A stretch of 64,000 nucleotides of DNA from Streptomyces umbrinus (GCF_030817415.1 NZ_JAUSZI010000002.1:4402001-4466000), one strand, 5' to 3'; shown: positions 16,262-25,139, counted from the stretch's first letter. Notes: a model not told the origin generated them from the letters alone. Made by a program: numbers and translations.

Positions 16262-16708
16262 TCAGGTCGCGTCGGCGTCGAACGGAGGGCGCTCGTCCTG
16301 ATCGAGCTTCTCCCGCTTCTTCGTCATGTCGACGGTGCCGCCGGTGGACCCGGACGAGGAGGACGACGAGGCGGAGGACTCGGACTCGCGGCCGTGCACC
16401 GCGTCCGTGACGTCGGCCATCTCCTTCTTCAGGTCGAAGCCGTTACGGATCTCCTTGAGCCCCAGCTCGTCGTTGTCCAGCTGCTTGCGGATGAACGTCT
16501 TGGGGTTGAGGTCCTCGAACTCGAAGTCCTTGAACTCCGGGCCGAGTTCCTCGCGGATGTCCGCCTTGGCGCTCTCCGAGAAGTCACGGATCTTGCGGAT
16601 GGTGCGCGTGACGTCCTGGATCATCTTCGGGAGCTTCTCCGGGCCGAAGACGAGCACGGCAAGGACGACGAGCGTCACGAGCTCGAGCGGTCCTATGTCA
16701 TTGAACAC
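16262..16708 (-). CDS. tatB: Sec-independent translocase subunit TatB
   Basis: 148 residues from GTG 16708, with AAGGAG six bases upstream. The N-terminus VFNDIGPLELVTLVVLAVLVFGPEKLPKMI is the classic TatA/B signature: a periplasmic N-terminus, one membrane helix, then the FGPEKLP hinge and an amphipathic helix. The length, the acidic extended C-terminus and the E near the start of the helix favour TatB over TatA. It forms the TatBC substrate-recognition complex in the membrane. It is last in the sigma - anti-sigma - htrA - tatB cluster, as in mycobacteria, so envelope stress may raise Tat capacity. Confidence 0.92.
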   Translation of the reverse strand: MFNDIGPLELVTLVVLAVLVFGPEKLPKMIQDVTRTIRKIRDFSESAKADIREELGPEFKDFEFEDLNPKTFIRKQLDNDELGLKEIRNGFDLKKEMADVTDAVHGRESESSASSSSSSGSTGGTVDMTKKREKLDQDERPPFDADAT

Positions 16709-16919
16709 CTTCAGCTCCTTGCGATGTCCTCGGCCCTCGGCAGGTCTTTCCGTGGTCCGGGCCGGGTCCACGGTACCCGGCGATCCTGTCTGTCCGGTAC
16801 TGTCCCGGGCCCTCCGACCGCGTGTACACGCCGGGTTTTCCAGGATGTTTGCCTGATGGGGCCCGGGTACGGCCCGCTTCCTGTGAAGTTCCTGTCGGTT
16901 GCCCCGCGCAATCGTTCCG

Positions 16920-18857
16920 TCAGTCGCCGTCGGCCGAACCGAGGACGAGCGTGACCTTCTTCTCCTTGCCGTCGCGCTCCAGCGTCAGCTCCAGGCGGTC
17001 GCCGGGGCGGTGGGCCCGGGTCTTGACGATGAGCTCCTCGCCGGAGTGCACGCGCTGCCCGTCGACCTCGGTGATGACGTCACCGGGCTTGATGCCGGCC
17101 CGGTCGCCAGGGCCGTCCTGGTTGACCGGGGGGCTGCCGTCGTTGCCCTTGGTGCCGACGCGGGCGCCGTCGCCGCTGTAGTCCATGTCGAGTGTCACGC
17201 CGATCACCGGGTGCGTGGCCTTGCCGGTGTTGATGAGCTCCTCGGCGACGCGCTTGCCCTGGTTGATGGGGATGGCGAACCCGAGGCCGATCGAGCCGGA
17301 CTGGCCGCCCTCCAGGTCCGAGCCGCTGTCGGCGGAGCGGATGGCGCTGTTGATGCCGATGACCCGGGCCTTGGAGTCGACCAGCGGGCCGCCCGAGTTG
17401 CCGGGGTTTATCGGGGCGTCCGTCTGCAGCGCGTCCACGTACGAGATGTCGCTGCCGTCGCCCTCCTCGCCGCCCGCCGTGATGGGGCGCTCCTTGGCGC
17501 TGATGATGCCGGCGGTGACGGTGTTCTCCAGGTCGAAGGGGGCGCCGATGGCCACGACCGGGTCGCCGACCTGGACGTTGTCGGAGTTGCCGAGGGCCAG
17601 GGGCTTGAGGCCTCTGACACCGCTCACCTTCACGACGGCGAGGTCGTAGCCGCTGTCGTGACCGACGACCTTGGCCTTGGCGGTCTGGCCGCCGCTGAAG
17701 GTCACGGTTATCTCGCCGCTGCCGTCGGCCGGGTCGACCACGTGGTTGTTGGTGAGGATGTGGCCGCGCTGGTCGAGCACGAACCCGGTGCCGGTGCCCT
17801 GCGACTCCGACCCGCTCACATGCAGCGTCACCACACTGGGCAGCGCGCTGGCCGCGATCCCGGCCACGCTGTCCGCGGCCCGTCCCTTGGCCTCGGTCCC
17901 GGCCTGCGGCAGCTCGACGTCGTCGATCCCGCCGTTGCGCTCCAGATACGCCCCTACGGCCCCGCCGACACCGCCGGACACGAGGGCGAGGAGCGCGGCC
18001 CCCAGGACCAGCGCCCGCCTCGTACGCCGACGCCGCCCGGTCGTGCTCTCGACGGCCGCCCCGTTCTGCTGGAGGGGGGCGGCGGCCCAGGGGTCGTAGT
18101 TCTGCCAGGGGGCGTGGAGTGCTTGGGGGTGGGGCTGAGGGTGATGGGGCTGAGGATGCGTCTGGGGGTGGGTCTGAGCGTCTGCCTGGGGCACGGGTGC
18201 GTGGGCGGCCGGAACGTGGGGGGCCGAGGGGTGGGGAGCCGGGGCCGGCGCGGGGGCGCCGTGGTCGGTGGGGCCGTGGTCGGGAGTGCCGTGGAGGGGG
18301 GCCGCCGCCTGGTGGTAGCCGGAGGGCAGCGCCGGTCCGAGGATGCCCTGGGTGGCGGCCGGCCGCGGGACGGAGTCCTCGGGCCCAGCTCCTGCCGGGG
18401 TGCCCTGGGGCGGAGTCACGGCATGGACGGCCGTCCCGTGCGCGGGAGTCGTCGCCGGGTGCTGGACCGGGGGCGCGGGCGCCCAGGGGCCGGGTCCGCC
18501 GTAGGGCGGCGTGCTGTAGGGATCCGGGTCGTGCAGCGGCTTGGGGCGCTCCCGCTCCCCGAGAGGCTCGGGCCGCTCACCGGGCACGTCTGCGCCACCG
18601 CTCGCGTCAGCCGGCACCTGGCTCGGGACCAGGCTCGGAGCCTCGGTGGAAGCCCCGCCGGTCATACCCGCGCCACCGGAGCCACCTGCGGCACCGGCGA
18701 CCGCGGGCTTCTCCAGCTCGAAGTCGCCGTCCATGTCTCCCCCGTGGAACCCACTCGCGCCGTCCCCCGCGGAAGCCGGGTCCGCCGGAGCGGATTCCGG
18801 CACGTCGGTCCGGGGCCGGCTCCACCACTTCGGCTTCGTGGGCTTCCCCTCGTCCAT
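16920..18857 (-). CDS. htrA: HtrA/DegP-like membrane-anchored serine protease
   Basis: About 645 residues. A cytoplasmic N-terminal region of about 240 residues is rich in Pro, His and Gln. One membrane helix (RRALVLGAALLALVSGGVGG) follows, then a trypsin-like domain with the triad in ILTNNHVV (His), GYDLAVVKV (Asp) and GNSGGPLV (Ser), and a C-terminal PDZ domain (GDRAGIKPGDVITEVDG). The protease faces outside and degrades or chaperones misfolded envelope proteins. The ATG at 18857 has GGGGAG upstream. The order sigma, anti-sigma, htrA suggests control by the ECF sigma factor and possibly feedback through the anti-sigma factor. Confidence 0.93.
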   Translation of the reverse strand: MDEGKPTKPKWWSRPRTDVPESAPADPASAGDGASGFHGGDMDGDFELEKPAVAGAAGGSGGAGMTGGASTEAPSLVPSQVPADASGGADVPGERPEPLGERERPKPLHDPDPYSTPPYGGPGPWAPAPPVQHPATTPAHGTAVHAVTPPQGTPAGAGPEDSVPRPAATQGILGPALPSGYHQAAAPLHGTPDHGPTDHGAPAPAPAPHPSAPHVPAAHAPVPQADAQTHPQTHPQPHHPQPHPQALHAPWQNYDPWAAAPLQQNGAAVESTTGRRRRTRRALVLGAALLALVSGGVGGAVGAYLERNGGIDDVELPQAGTEAKGRAADSVAGIAASALPSVVTLHVSGSESQGTGTGFVLDQRGHILTNNHVVDPADGSGEITVTFSGGQTAKAKVVGHDSGYDLAVVKVSGVRGLKPLALGNSDNVQVGDPVVAIGAPFDLENTVTAGIISAKERPITAGGEEGDGSDISYVDALQTDAPINPGNSGGPLVDSKARVIGINSAIRSADSGSDLEGGQSGSIGLGFAIPINQGKRVAEELINTGKATHPVIGVTLDMDYSGDGARVGTKGNDGSPPVNQDGPGDRAGIKPGDVITEVDGQRVHSGEELIVKTRAHRPGDRLELTLERDGKEKKVTLVLGSADGD

Positions 18858-18995
18858 GCTCTCCCCACACCTGACCCGCGGCTCGGCACATCGGCGGTCA
18901 CCGCGGTTTGTCCACTCCGAGCCCGATTTCCTACCGCGGGCGCGGCCCATCCCTGGATTCAACCAGGTTCACGGGCCGCCGCGCAGAGGGCCGGT

Positions 18996-19952
18996 TCAGC
19001 CGGGGGAGGAAGGCGAAGGTGAGGCGGACGAGTCGGACTGCGGCACCAGCGGCAGCAGGGACGTCTCCAGCTCCGACGCCGTCGAGAACGCGGTCAGCGC
19101 GACCGGTGGGGCCGGGCTGAAGGGGCGTATGAGCGGGGACATGGCCGCGGCACCGGCCACCACGGGGGTGGTCAGCGCGTGCAGCGTGCGCGCGTCCTGC
19201 TCGGCGGGCGAGGGTGTCAGGGGCGCGGGCACCCCGGGCAGCAGCGGCGCCGACATCTCGGTCTGCGCGCCCCCCTCCGCGGTGAAGGAGCGCTGTCCCT
19301 GCGCGAGCAGCGGTGTGAGGGACCGGCGGCGCTGCGAGTCGGGGTTGGTCGCCCCGCCCACGTTCGCCGTCCGCATCGGGGTCACGTTGCTTCCGGAGCC
19401 CGACCCGCCGCGCGCGTCCGTGGTGTCCGTCGGCATGCCCGTCGACACCCCGCCGAGCGCGATCGCGGCGAGCGACACGGCACCGGCCGCGGCGGCCGCG
19501 AAGCGCAGTCCCCGTGAGGCCGACCGCTCGGCCTCACGCCGGCTTATGTCATGGATGCGGAACCCGCGCTGCTCGGAGGGCAGCACGGCGGCGTGGGGGC
19601 CGGACGGCACATAGCCGAAGGAGTCCGGCTTCATGCCGAAGACTCCGGACGTGCCGAACCCTCCCCTGCCCAGCGGCGATCCGTCGCCATCCGAGTCACC
19701 TCCTCCGGGGAGCCCCTGCAGACGGGCCAGGAAGCTCTCGGAGGGGGGTGGCGGAGCGACCTCCGCGAACACGTTCTTCAGTCGTCGCTGCTCGTCGGCC
19801 TCGGCTTTGCACTTCGCGCACGTGGCGAGGTGCGCGAGGACACGCTCGCGCGCCTCGTGACCGAGCTCGCCGTCCACGAGGGCGGAGAGCCGGTCTCCGA
19901 GGTGCTGCTCGGTAAGGGGCCGATCGGCAGGATTAAGCCGTGATCCACTCAC
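18996..19952 (-). CDS. Membrane-bound zinc anti-sigma factor (RseA type)
   Basis: 318 residues from GTG 19952, which overlaps the sigma stop as GTGA. The N-terminal cytoplasmic domain has the ZAS motif H-x3-C-x2-C within [18 protein letters not shown]. Gly/Ser/Pro-rich linkers and one membrane helix ([20 protein letters not shown], about residue 170) follow, and the C-terminal ~130 residues lie outside. It should bind and silence the ECF sigma factor until thiol or envelope stress, phosphorylation or proteolysis releases it. M. tuberculosis RseA is shorter and lacks this long exported tail, so sensing may differ. Confidence 0.9.
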   Translation of the reverse strand: MSGSRLNPADRPLTEQHLGDRLSALVDGELGHEARERVLAHLATCAKCKAEADEQRRLKNVFAEVAPPPPSESFLARLQGLPGGGDSDGDGSPLGRGGFGTSGVFGMKPDSFGYVPSGPHAAVLPSEQRGFRIHDISRREAERSASRGLRFAAAAAGAVSLAAIALGGVSTGMPTDTTDARGGSGSGSNVTPMRTANVGGATNPDSQRRRSLTPLLAQGQRSFTAEGGAQTEMSAPLLPGVPAPLTPSPAEQDARTLHALTTPVVAGAAAMSPLIRPFSPAPPVALTAFSTASELETSLLPLVPQSDSSASPSPSSPG

Positions 19953-20818
19953 GCGCTCGCGCCCCCTCCTCCCAGAGCGGGCACTCCGGTGACCGCGAAA
20001 CCGCGGCGCTCGGCACGGGCCTCGGGCGAGCGGTGGGCGAGCGCCTTGCGCAGCTGGGAGCGGCCGCGGTGGATGCGGCTGCGGACCGTGCCGAGCTTGA
20101 CGCCCAGGGTCGCGGCGATCTCCTCGTACGAAAGCCCTTCGATGTCGCACAGGACGACCGCGGCGCGGAACTCCGGGGCGAGGGTGTCGAGGGCCTGCTG
20201 GACGTCCGCGTCGAAGTGCGTGTCGTTGAAGACCTGCTGCGGGGAGGGCTCGCGGCTGGGCAGGCGCTCGGCCGCGTCGTCACCGAGGGCGTCGAAGCGG
20301 ATGCGCTGCTTGCGGCGGACCATGTCCAGGAAGAGGTTGGTGGTGATGCGGTGGAGCCAGCCCTCGAAGGTGCCCGGCGTGTACGTCGACAGGGAACGGA
20401 AGACCCGGACGAAGACTTCCTGGGTCAGGTCCTCGGCGTCGTGCTGGTTGCCCGTCAGGCGGTAGGCGAGACGGTAGACCCTGGCGCTGTGCGTGCTGAC
20501 GATCTCCTCCCAGGTGGGCGGAGTCCACGCCTGCGAGTCCGCGTCGGACGTGAAGGTCGCGGTCTGAGCGGAGTCAGCGGTGCGGAAACGGTCAGCGGTG
20601 TCGTTCACAGATTTCGGCTCACCCGCCGATCTGAGCAGGCGCCTCAGCACCCCTCCCCGATCCACAGGCGCAGCCGCACCTCCCCTGTCGGCTCTGGTGG
20701 TGTCCGGTGGAGCCCCTACCATAGCCACCTCGCCCGTTAGCTCCGGATAAGCGGTTTTACGAGAATTTGATACGCGCTCATATGGCTGCGTCAGCACTTG
20801 CTCGGTGTCCTGATCCAT
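19949..20818 (-). CDS. ECF RNA polymerase sigma factor (mycobacterial SigE-like)
   Basis: 289 residues with a non-conserved N-terminal extension of about 100 residues. Sigma region 2 is present ([32 protein letters not shown], with [19 protein letters not shown]), as is region 4 ([25 protein letters not shown]). Gene order and sequence resemble M. tuberculosis SigE. It is not the Streptomyces cell-envelope factor named SigE, so I leave the symbol blank. It directs transcription of envelope-stress genes and probably its own operon through the GGAAC-N17-CGTT promoter upstream. Possible internal starts exist, because the extension contains several Met codons. Confidence 0.93.
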   Translation of the reverse strand: MDQDTEQVLTQPYERVSNSRKTAYPELTGEVAMVGAPPDTTRADRGGAAAPVDRGGVLRRLLRSAGEPKSVNDTADRFRTADSAQTATFTSDADSQAWTPPTWEEIVSTHSARVYRLAYRLTGNQHDAEDLTQEVFVRVFRSLSTYTPGTFEGWLHRITTNLFLDMVRRKQRIRFDALGDDAAERLPSREPSPQQVFNDTHFDADVQQALDTLAPEFRAAVVLCDIEGLSYEEIAATLGVKLGTVRSRIHRGRSQLRKALAHRSPEARAERRGFAVTGVPALGGGGASA

Positions 20819-20851
20819 CTGCTACCCCCGCGTAGTTCCCCACCCCCTCTA

Positions 20852-20877
20852 AACGCCCGGTCCCATCTGCGGGTTCC
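20852..20877 (-). promoter_or_regulatory. ECF-type autoregulatory promoter, GGAAC-N17-CGTT
   Basis: On the minus strand, GGAAC (20877-20873) and CGTT (20855-20852) are separated by exactly 17 bp. This is the standard ECF -35/-10 pair. It reads toward the sigma gene, whose ATG lies 34 bp further on, and points to self-activation. Confidence 0.7.
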
Positions 20878-20930
20878 CGGCGGCAACGGATACAGTCACG
20901 CCCAGGCAACCACGGGGACAGGAGAGGGCC

Positions 20931-21563
20931 ATTACCGGCAACCGGCTGACGAGCTGGGCGTTCGCCGACGCCTTTGTCGCCGAGGACGAAGCACTGCACT
21001 GGGCCCGGGACCGGGCCCGGGACGCAGGGCTGCGCTCTGTGTCGCCCGGCACGGGCGCAGCGCTGCGACTGCTCGCCGCCACCGTGGACGCCAAGGCGGT
21101 CGCGGAGATCGGGACCGGCACCGGAGTCTCCGGAATGCATCTTCTGCACGGCATGCGGCCGGACGGTGTACTGACGACCGTGGATCCGGAGCCGGAGCAC
21201 CAGCAGTTCGCCCGCCAGGCCTTCCGCGCGTGCGGCTTCGCGAGCAACCGGGCCCGCTTCATCCCGGGCCGCGCGCTGGACGTCCTGCCCCGGCTCGCGG
21301 ACGCCGGCTACGACCTCGTCTTCTGCGACGGCGACCGTCTCGAGAGCCTCGACTACCTCGCTGAATCGTTGCGCCTGCTCAGGCCCGGTGGCCTGGTCGT
21401 CTTCGAGGGTGTCTTCGCGAACGGCCGGACCGTGGAGTCGGGCCCGCAGCCCACGGAGGTCCTGCGGCTGCGCGAACTGCTGCGCGCCGTCCGCGAGAGC
21501 CAAGAGCTGATTCCCTCGCTCCTGCCGGTCGGCGACGGCCTGCTGTGTGCGGTCAAACGCTGA
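20931..21563 (+). CDS. O-methyltransferase (Rv1220c-like), apparent ATT start
   Basis: About 210 residues. The reading frame beginning at ATT 20931 (ITGNRLTSWAFADAFVAEDEAL if read literally, initiator Met expected) contains the AdoMet motif AEIGTGTGVSGMHLLHGM and DLVFCDGDRLESLDYL, typical of the caffeoyl-CoA/catechol O-methyltransferase family. A strong GGAGAGGG sits four to nine bases before the ATT. No ATG, GTG or TTG occurs in frame until GTG 21039, which would delete 36 conserved-looking residues. It is divergent from the ECF sigma gene, as in mycobacteria. The substrate is unknown. Confidence 0.85.
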   Translation: MTGNRLTSWAFADAFVAEDEALHWARDRARDAGLRSVSPGTGAALRLLAATVDAKAVAEIGTGTGVSGMHLLHGMRPDGVLTTVDPEPEHQQFARQAFRACGFASNRARFIPGRALDVLPRLADAGYDLVFCDGDRLESLDYLAESLRLLRPGGLVVFEGVFANGRTVESGPQPTEVLRLRELLRAVRESQELIPSLLPVGDGLLCAVKR

Positions 21564-21648
21564 TCCGGCCCCTCTCCGGACCGCCGCTAAACCCCTTCTG
21601 ACCTGCACGAACATGCATGGCATACGTCCCTGACGTACCCCTGAAAAC

Positions 21649-21686
21649 CCACTGCCCCGGCATCACTTTGGATGCCGGGGCAGTGG
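21649..21686. terminator. Perfect 16-bp hairpin between convergent genes
   Basis: CCACTGCCCCGGCATC (21649-21664) and its exact complement (21671-21686) flank a 6-nt loop, ACTTTG. It lies 85 bp after the methyltransferase stop and 23 bp from the DUF3117 stop, so it can terminate both. Confidence 0.88.
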
Positions 21687-21708
21687 ACAGGTATGGTCGC
21701 GTTCCGCG

Positions 21709-21876
21709 TCAGCCGACGACCTTCTTGAGGGCGTCGCCGAGCGCGTCGGCCTCGTCGGGGGTCAGCTCGACGACGAGCCGACCGCCGCCTTCGAGCGGAA
21801 CGCGCATGACGATGCCCCGCCCCTCCTTGGTCACCTCGAGCGGGCCATCGCCCGTCCGCGGCTTCATGGCCGCCAT
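21709..21876 (-). CDS. DUF3117 small protein
   Basis: 55 residues: it begins MAAMKPRTGDGPLEV and ends DALGDALKKVVG. It is nearly invariant across Actinobacteria (Rv1211 in M. tuberculosis, from memory). It has a compact beta-beta-alpha pattern (GRGIVMRVPLEGGGRLVVELTPDEADALGDAL). The ATG at 21876 has AAGGGG seven bases upstream. Function is unknown. It has its own transcript, bounded by the 16-bp hairpin. Confidence 0.9.
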   Translation of the reverse strand: MAAMKPRTGDGPLEVTKEGRGIVMRVPLEGGGRLVVELTPDEADALGDALKKVVG

Positions 21877-22246
21877 GCTCGTTCCCCTTCCTGAAACCAG
21901 CTCATCGTCGCCGACGGCCCCACTGAAGGGCACGCATCCTCTCGTCGGACACGCGTCACCGGCATCGAACACATTGCTTCCAGGCCATTATCCCGCATCT
22001 CAGGACCCGATGACCAACATCAGTCGGCATCGCTTGCGCAACGCGCTTGAGCAAAACCACTCAATTCGCCGAAGTGGCTGCGATACTGCGCCGCTGCCGC
22101 GCCGCTGCATGGACTTTCGGACGCCGGAATTCTTTGACGCAGGTCACATGTCCGAACCCCGCCGCCGCTCGTGATCTCCGCCATGCTGTCCTCAGACCAG
22201 AACGTACCGACGGGTACGACGGAGCCGCGAACCGGAGGGGACCCCC
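21877..22246. other. Divergent intergenic region, DUF3117 / enoyl-CoA hydratase
   Basis: 370 bp with locally lower G+C (about 22010-22140), presumably holding the promoters of the two divergent genes. I see no well-spaced promoter, no RNA gene and no credible small ORF. A GGAGGGG just before 22247 is the hydratase ribosome binding site. Confidence 0.4.
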
Positions 22247-23053
22247 ATGGCCGACACCGTGCTCTACGAGGTGAGCGACGGACTCGCGACGATCACGCTC
22301 AACCGCCCCGAGGCGATGAACGCGATGAACATCGAGACCAAGGTCGCCTTCCGCGAGGCGGCACAGGCGGCCGCGGCGGACGACTCCGTACGGGCCATCC
22401 TGCTCACCGCCGCCGGCGACCGGGCGTTCTGTGTGGGCCAGGACCTCAAGGAGCACATCGGCGGGCTGATGGCGGCGCGCGAGTCCGGCTCGGGCGGGGG
22501 TGTCATGAGCACCGTCCAGGAGCACTACAACCCGATCGTGCGGGCCCTGACCAGGGCGGCGAAGCCGGTCGTGGCGGCCGTCAACGGGGTCGCGGCCGGT
22601 GCCGGCCTCGGTTTCGCCCTCGCGGCGGACTATCGCATCGTCGCCGACACCGCCGCCTTCAACACGTCGTTCGCCGGGGTCGCGTTGACCGCCGACTCCG
22701 GGATCTCGTGGACGCTGCCCCGGGTCGTCGGGCCTTCGCGGGCCGCGGATCTGCTGCTGTTTCCGCGCAGCATCACCGCCCAGGAGGCGTACGAGCTGGG
22801 GATCGCCAATCGGGTTGTGCCGGGTGCCGAGCTGGCGGCTGAGGCGGTGAAGGTGGCTCGGGGGCTGGCCGAGGGGCCGACTCTGGCGTATGCCGCGTTG
22901 AAGGAGTCTCTCGCTTACGGGCTGACCCACTCCTTGGAGGAGACCTTGGAGAAGGAGGACGAGTTGCAGACTCGGGCCGGGTCTTCCGAGGATCATGTGA
23001 TCGCTGTGCAGGCGTTCGTCAACAAGGAGAAGCCGAAGTATCTGGGGCGGTGA
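22247..23053 (+). CDS. Enoyl-CoA hydratase/isomerase family protein
   Basis: 268 residues of the crotonase fold. The oxyanion-hole segment LLTAAGDRAFCVGQDLKEH and the AAVNGVAAGAGLGFALAADYRIVAD core are clear. At the first catalytic Glu position the sequence reads FAGVALTADSGISWTLPRVVG, where Ala-Asp replaces the usual SPDGG, as in some PaaG-type members. The likely reaction is hydration or isomerisation of an enoyl-CoA in fatty acid or phenylacetate breakdown, exact substrate unknown. The ATG has GGAGGGG six bases upstream. The gene is monocistronic. Confidence 0.88.
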   Translation: MADTVLYEVSDGLATITLNRPEAMNAMNIETKVAFREAAQAAAADDSVRAILLTAAGDRAFCVGQDLKEHIGGLMAARESGSGGGVMSTVQEHYNPIVRALTRAAKPVVAAVNGVAAGAGLGFALAADYRIVADTAAFNTSFAGVALTADSGISWTLPRVVGPSRAADLLLFPRSITAQEAYELGIANRVVPGAELAAEAVKVARGLAEGPTLAYAALKESLAYGLTHSLEETLEKEDELQTRAGSSEDHVIAVQAFVNKEKPKYLGR

Positions 23054-23107
23054 CGCTTCGCTGGATCGGGCCGGTTCAGAGACTGCCGGCCCGGTGGGGG
23101 CTGGTCG

Positions 23108-23126
23108 CGCAGTTCCCCGCGCCCCT
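23108..23126 (+). repeat. Dispersed GC-rich element, copy 9
   Basis: Exact core, touching the last two bases of the convergent tag gene's stop codon. It occupies most of the gap between the hydratase and tag. Confidence 0.8.
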
Positions 23127-23709
23127 AACGGGTCGCGCCTCTGGCCACGCAATCTGCCAGGTGATCGTTGACCAAGCCGCACGCCTGCATCAAGGCGTAG
23201 GCCGTGGTGGGGCCCACGAAGCGGATGCCTTGCTTCTTGAGGGCCTTGGAGAGGGCTTTCGACTCGTCGGTGACCGCAGGGACGTCGGCGAGGGCCTTCG
23301 GGGCCGGGCGGGTCGTCGGGTCGGGGGCGAAGGACCAGATCAGTTCGTCCAGCTCGCCCGGTGCCCATTCCGTGAGTACGCGCGCGTTGGCCACCGTCGC
23401 CTCGATCTTGGCGCGGTTGCGGATGATGCCGGGGTCGGCGAGGAGGCGCTCCTTGTCGGCGTCCGTGAACGTGGCGACCTCGGAGATCTTGAAGCCCGCG
23501 AAGGCGGTACGGAAGCCCTCGCGGCGGCGCAGGATCGTGATCCAGGAGAGGCCCGACTGGAAGGCCTCCAGGCACAGCCGCTCGTACAACTCGTCGTCGC
23601 CGTGGACCGGGCGGCCCCACTCCTCGTCGTGGTACGTCACGTAGTCCTCGGTCGACAGCGCCCAGGGGCAGCGCAGGGCGCCGTCCGAGCCCTTCAGGGC
23701 GTCGCTCAT
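23125..23709 (-). CDS. tag: DNA-3-methyladenine glycosylase I
   Basis: 194 residues. The zinc-snap ligands of E. coli Tag are all present: Cys in LRCPWAL, His in YVTYHDEEWG, and the C-terminal HLADC pair. The active-site Glu lies in HDEEWG and the helix-hairpin-helix region in FVGPTTAYALMQACGLVNDH. The enzyme removes 3-methyladenine from alkylated DNA. The start overlaps the DivIVA-domain gene as ATGA, so the two are translationally coupled. The same pairing occurs in mycobacteria (Rv1209-tagA). Confidence 0.95.
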   Translation of the reverse strand: MSDALKGSDGALRCPWALSTEDYVTYHDEEWGRPVHGDDELYERLCLEAFQSGLSWITILRRREGFRTAFAGFKISEVATFTDADKERLLADPGIIRNRAKIEATVANARVLTEWAPGELDELIWSFAPDPTTRPAPKALADVPAVTDESKALSKALKKQGIRFVGPTTAYALMQACGLVNDHLADCVARGATR

Positions 23710-24059
23710 CGGTGGTCCTCCTCGGCGGGCTTCTCCAGGGAGGTGGACCGGGCCGCGTGGGCCGCTCCGGCCAGCGCGGCCTCCAGGTCGGAGATCCGGG
23801 CGTCCCGCTCGGCCAGCTCGGCACCGAGGCGGCCCAGGGCGTCGTCCACGTCCGCCATGCGGTAGCCGCGCATCGTGAGCGGGAAGCGCAGTGCCTCCAC
23901 GTCACCGCGGTGCACGGGGCGGTCAAGGGGCAGCGGGTCCTGCAGGCGCTCCGGCGGGGTCTCGGGAAGGGCGCCACTCTCACCGCCGCCCACCACGGAG
24001 AGAGTCACCGCGCCGACCACGACGACGAGGGCGACGACCAGGAACAAGAACATGAACAT
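23706..24059 (-). CDS. DivIVA-domain membrane protein
   Basis: 117 residues. It has an N-terminal membrane helix (MFMFLFLVVALVVVVGAVTLSVV), a linker, and a short DivIVA-like segment LTMRGYRMADVDDALGRLGAEL that runs into a coiled coil (RDARISDLEAALAG). DivIVA domains bind curved membranes and recruit cell-wall machinery. Here the domain is truncated relative to Wag31/DivIVA and is anchored. I chose the ATG at 24059 over the frame's earlier codon at 24185. The product may localise Tag or neighbouring functions, but no direct evidence exists. Confidence 0.85.
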   Translation of the reverse strand: MFMFLFLVVALVVVVGAVTLSVVGGGESGALPETPPERLQDPLPLDRPVHRGDVEALRFPLTMRGYRMADVDDALGRLGAELAERDARISDLEAALAGAAHAARSTSLEKPAEEDHR

Positions 24060-24207
24060 CGCTGAGGTCCCCACACTCTGGTGCCGACGCGGACGCGTCG
24101 GCGCGGAAAGTATCAGGCTCCGATCGTGCCATGCGACTCTGACAGTTAGGGTCGCAGGCGGCGGAACGGCGACATCCGTTGCCAACTACTGGGAGAGGTC
24201 ACAGCGG

Positions 24208-25068
24208 ATGCTCAGGCTGGGCAGGCGCGAGTTCGAGGCGCACGAGCCGGTGATCATGGCGATCGTGAACCGGACCCCCGACTCCTTCTACGACCAGGGC
24301 GCCACCTTCCGCGACGAGCCCGCGCTCGCGCGCGTGGAGCAGGCGGTGTCCGAGGGCGCCGCCATCATCGACATCGGCGGGGTCAAGGCCGGGCCCGGCG
24401 AGGAGGTCACCGCCGAGGAGGAGGCGCGGCGGACGGTCGGCTTCGTCGCCGAGGTGCGGCGCCGTTTCCCCGACGTGATCATCAGTGTCGACACCTGGCG
24501 GCACGAGGTGGGCGAGGCCGTGTGCGACGTGGGTGCGGATCTGCTCAACGACGCGTGGGGCGGGGTCGATCCGCGGCTCGCGGAGGTCGCCGGGCGGTAC
24601 GGCGCGGGGCTCGTGTGTACGCACGCCGGTGAGACCCAGCCCCGGACCCGTCCTCACCGCATCGCCTACGACGACGTCATGGCCGACATCCTGCGGGTGA
24701 CTGTGGCGCTGGCCGAGCGGGCCGTGGAGGTGGGGGTGGCTCGGGAGTCCGTGCTCATCGATCCCGGGCACGACTTCGGGAAGAACACGCGGCACAGTCT
24801 TGAGGCGACGCGGCGGCTCAGGGAGATGGTGGATACGGGTTGGCCCGTGCTGGTGTCCCTGTCCAACAAGGACTTTGTGGGTGAGACGCTCGATCGGCCG
24901 GTGAAGGAGCGGGTGGTGGGGACGCTCGCGACCACCGCGGTGTCGGCTTGGCTGGGGGCTCAGGTGTACCGGGTCCACGAGGTTGCCGAGACGCGGCAGG
25001 TCCTGGACATGGTCGCGTCGATCGCCGGCCACCGTCCGCCGGCCGTTGCCCGACGGGGGCTGGCGTAG
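24208..25068 (+). CDS. folP2: Dihydropteroate-synthase-like protein, FolP2 type
   Basis: 286 residues with the TIM-barrel order of DHPS: NRTPDSFYDQG, IIDIGGVKAGPGEEV, ISVDTWRHEV, LLNDAWGG, LIDPGHDFGKN, LVSLSNKDFVG and VYRVHEV. The loop that is GGESTRPG in true DHPS reads GGVKAGPG, removing the Ser-Thr-Arg involved in p-aminobenzoate and sulfonamide binding. M. tuberculosis FolP2, in the same genomic position, is similarly altered and lacks DHPS activity. So this is probably not the folate enzyme but a paralogue of unknown substrate. The ATG at 24208 has GAGAGG about nine bases upstream. Confidence 0.87.
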   Translation: MLRLGRREFEAHEPVIMAIVNRTPDSFYDQGATFRDEPALARVEQAVSEGAAIIDIGGVKAGPGEEVTAEEEARRTVGFVAEVRRRFPDVIISVDTWRHEVGEAVCDVGADLLNDAWGGVDPRLAEVAGRYGAGLVCTHAGETQPRTRPHRIAYDDVMADILRVTVALAERAVEVGVARESVLIDPGHDFGKNTRHSLEATRRLREMVDTGWPVLVSLSNKDFVGETLDRPVKERVVGTLATTAVSAWLGAQVYRVHEVAETRQVLDMVASIAGHRPPAVARRGLA

Positions 25069-25139
25069 GGCTTTTTTCGCCCCCGCCGCCCCGACCCATT
25101 CCCGTCCCTGCCTCAGGGGCTCCGCCCCCGAACCCCCGC

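Noticed and set aside
19949..20818. Naming the ECF sigma gene sigE
   Set aside because: The Streptomyces name sigE belongs to a different envelope-stress factor. Similarity here is to the mycobacterial SigE.
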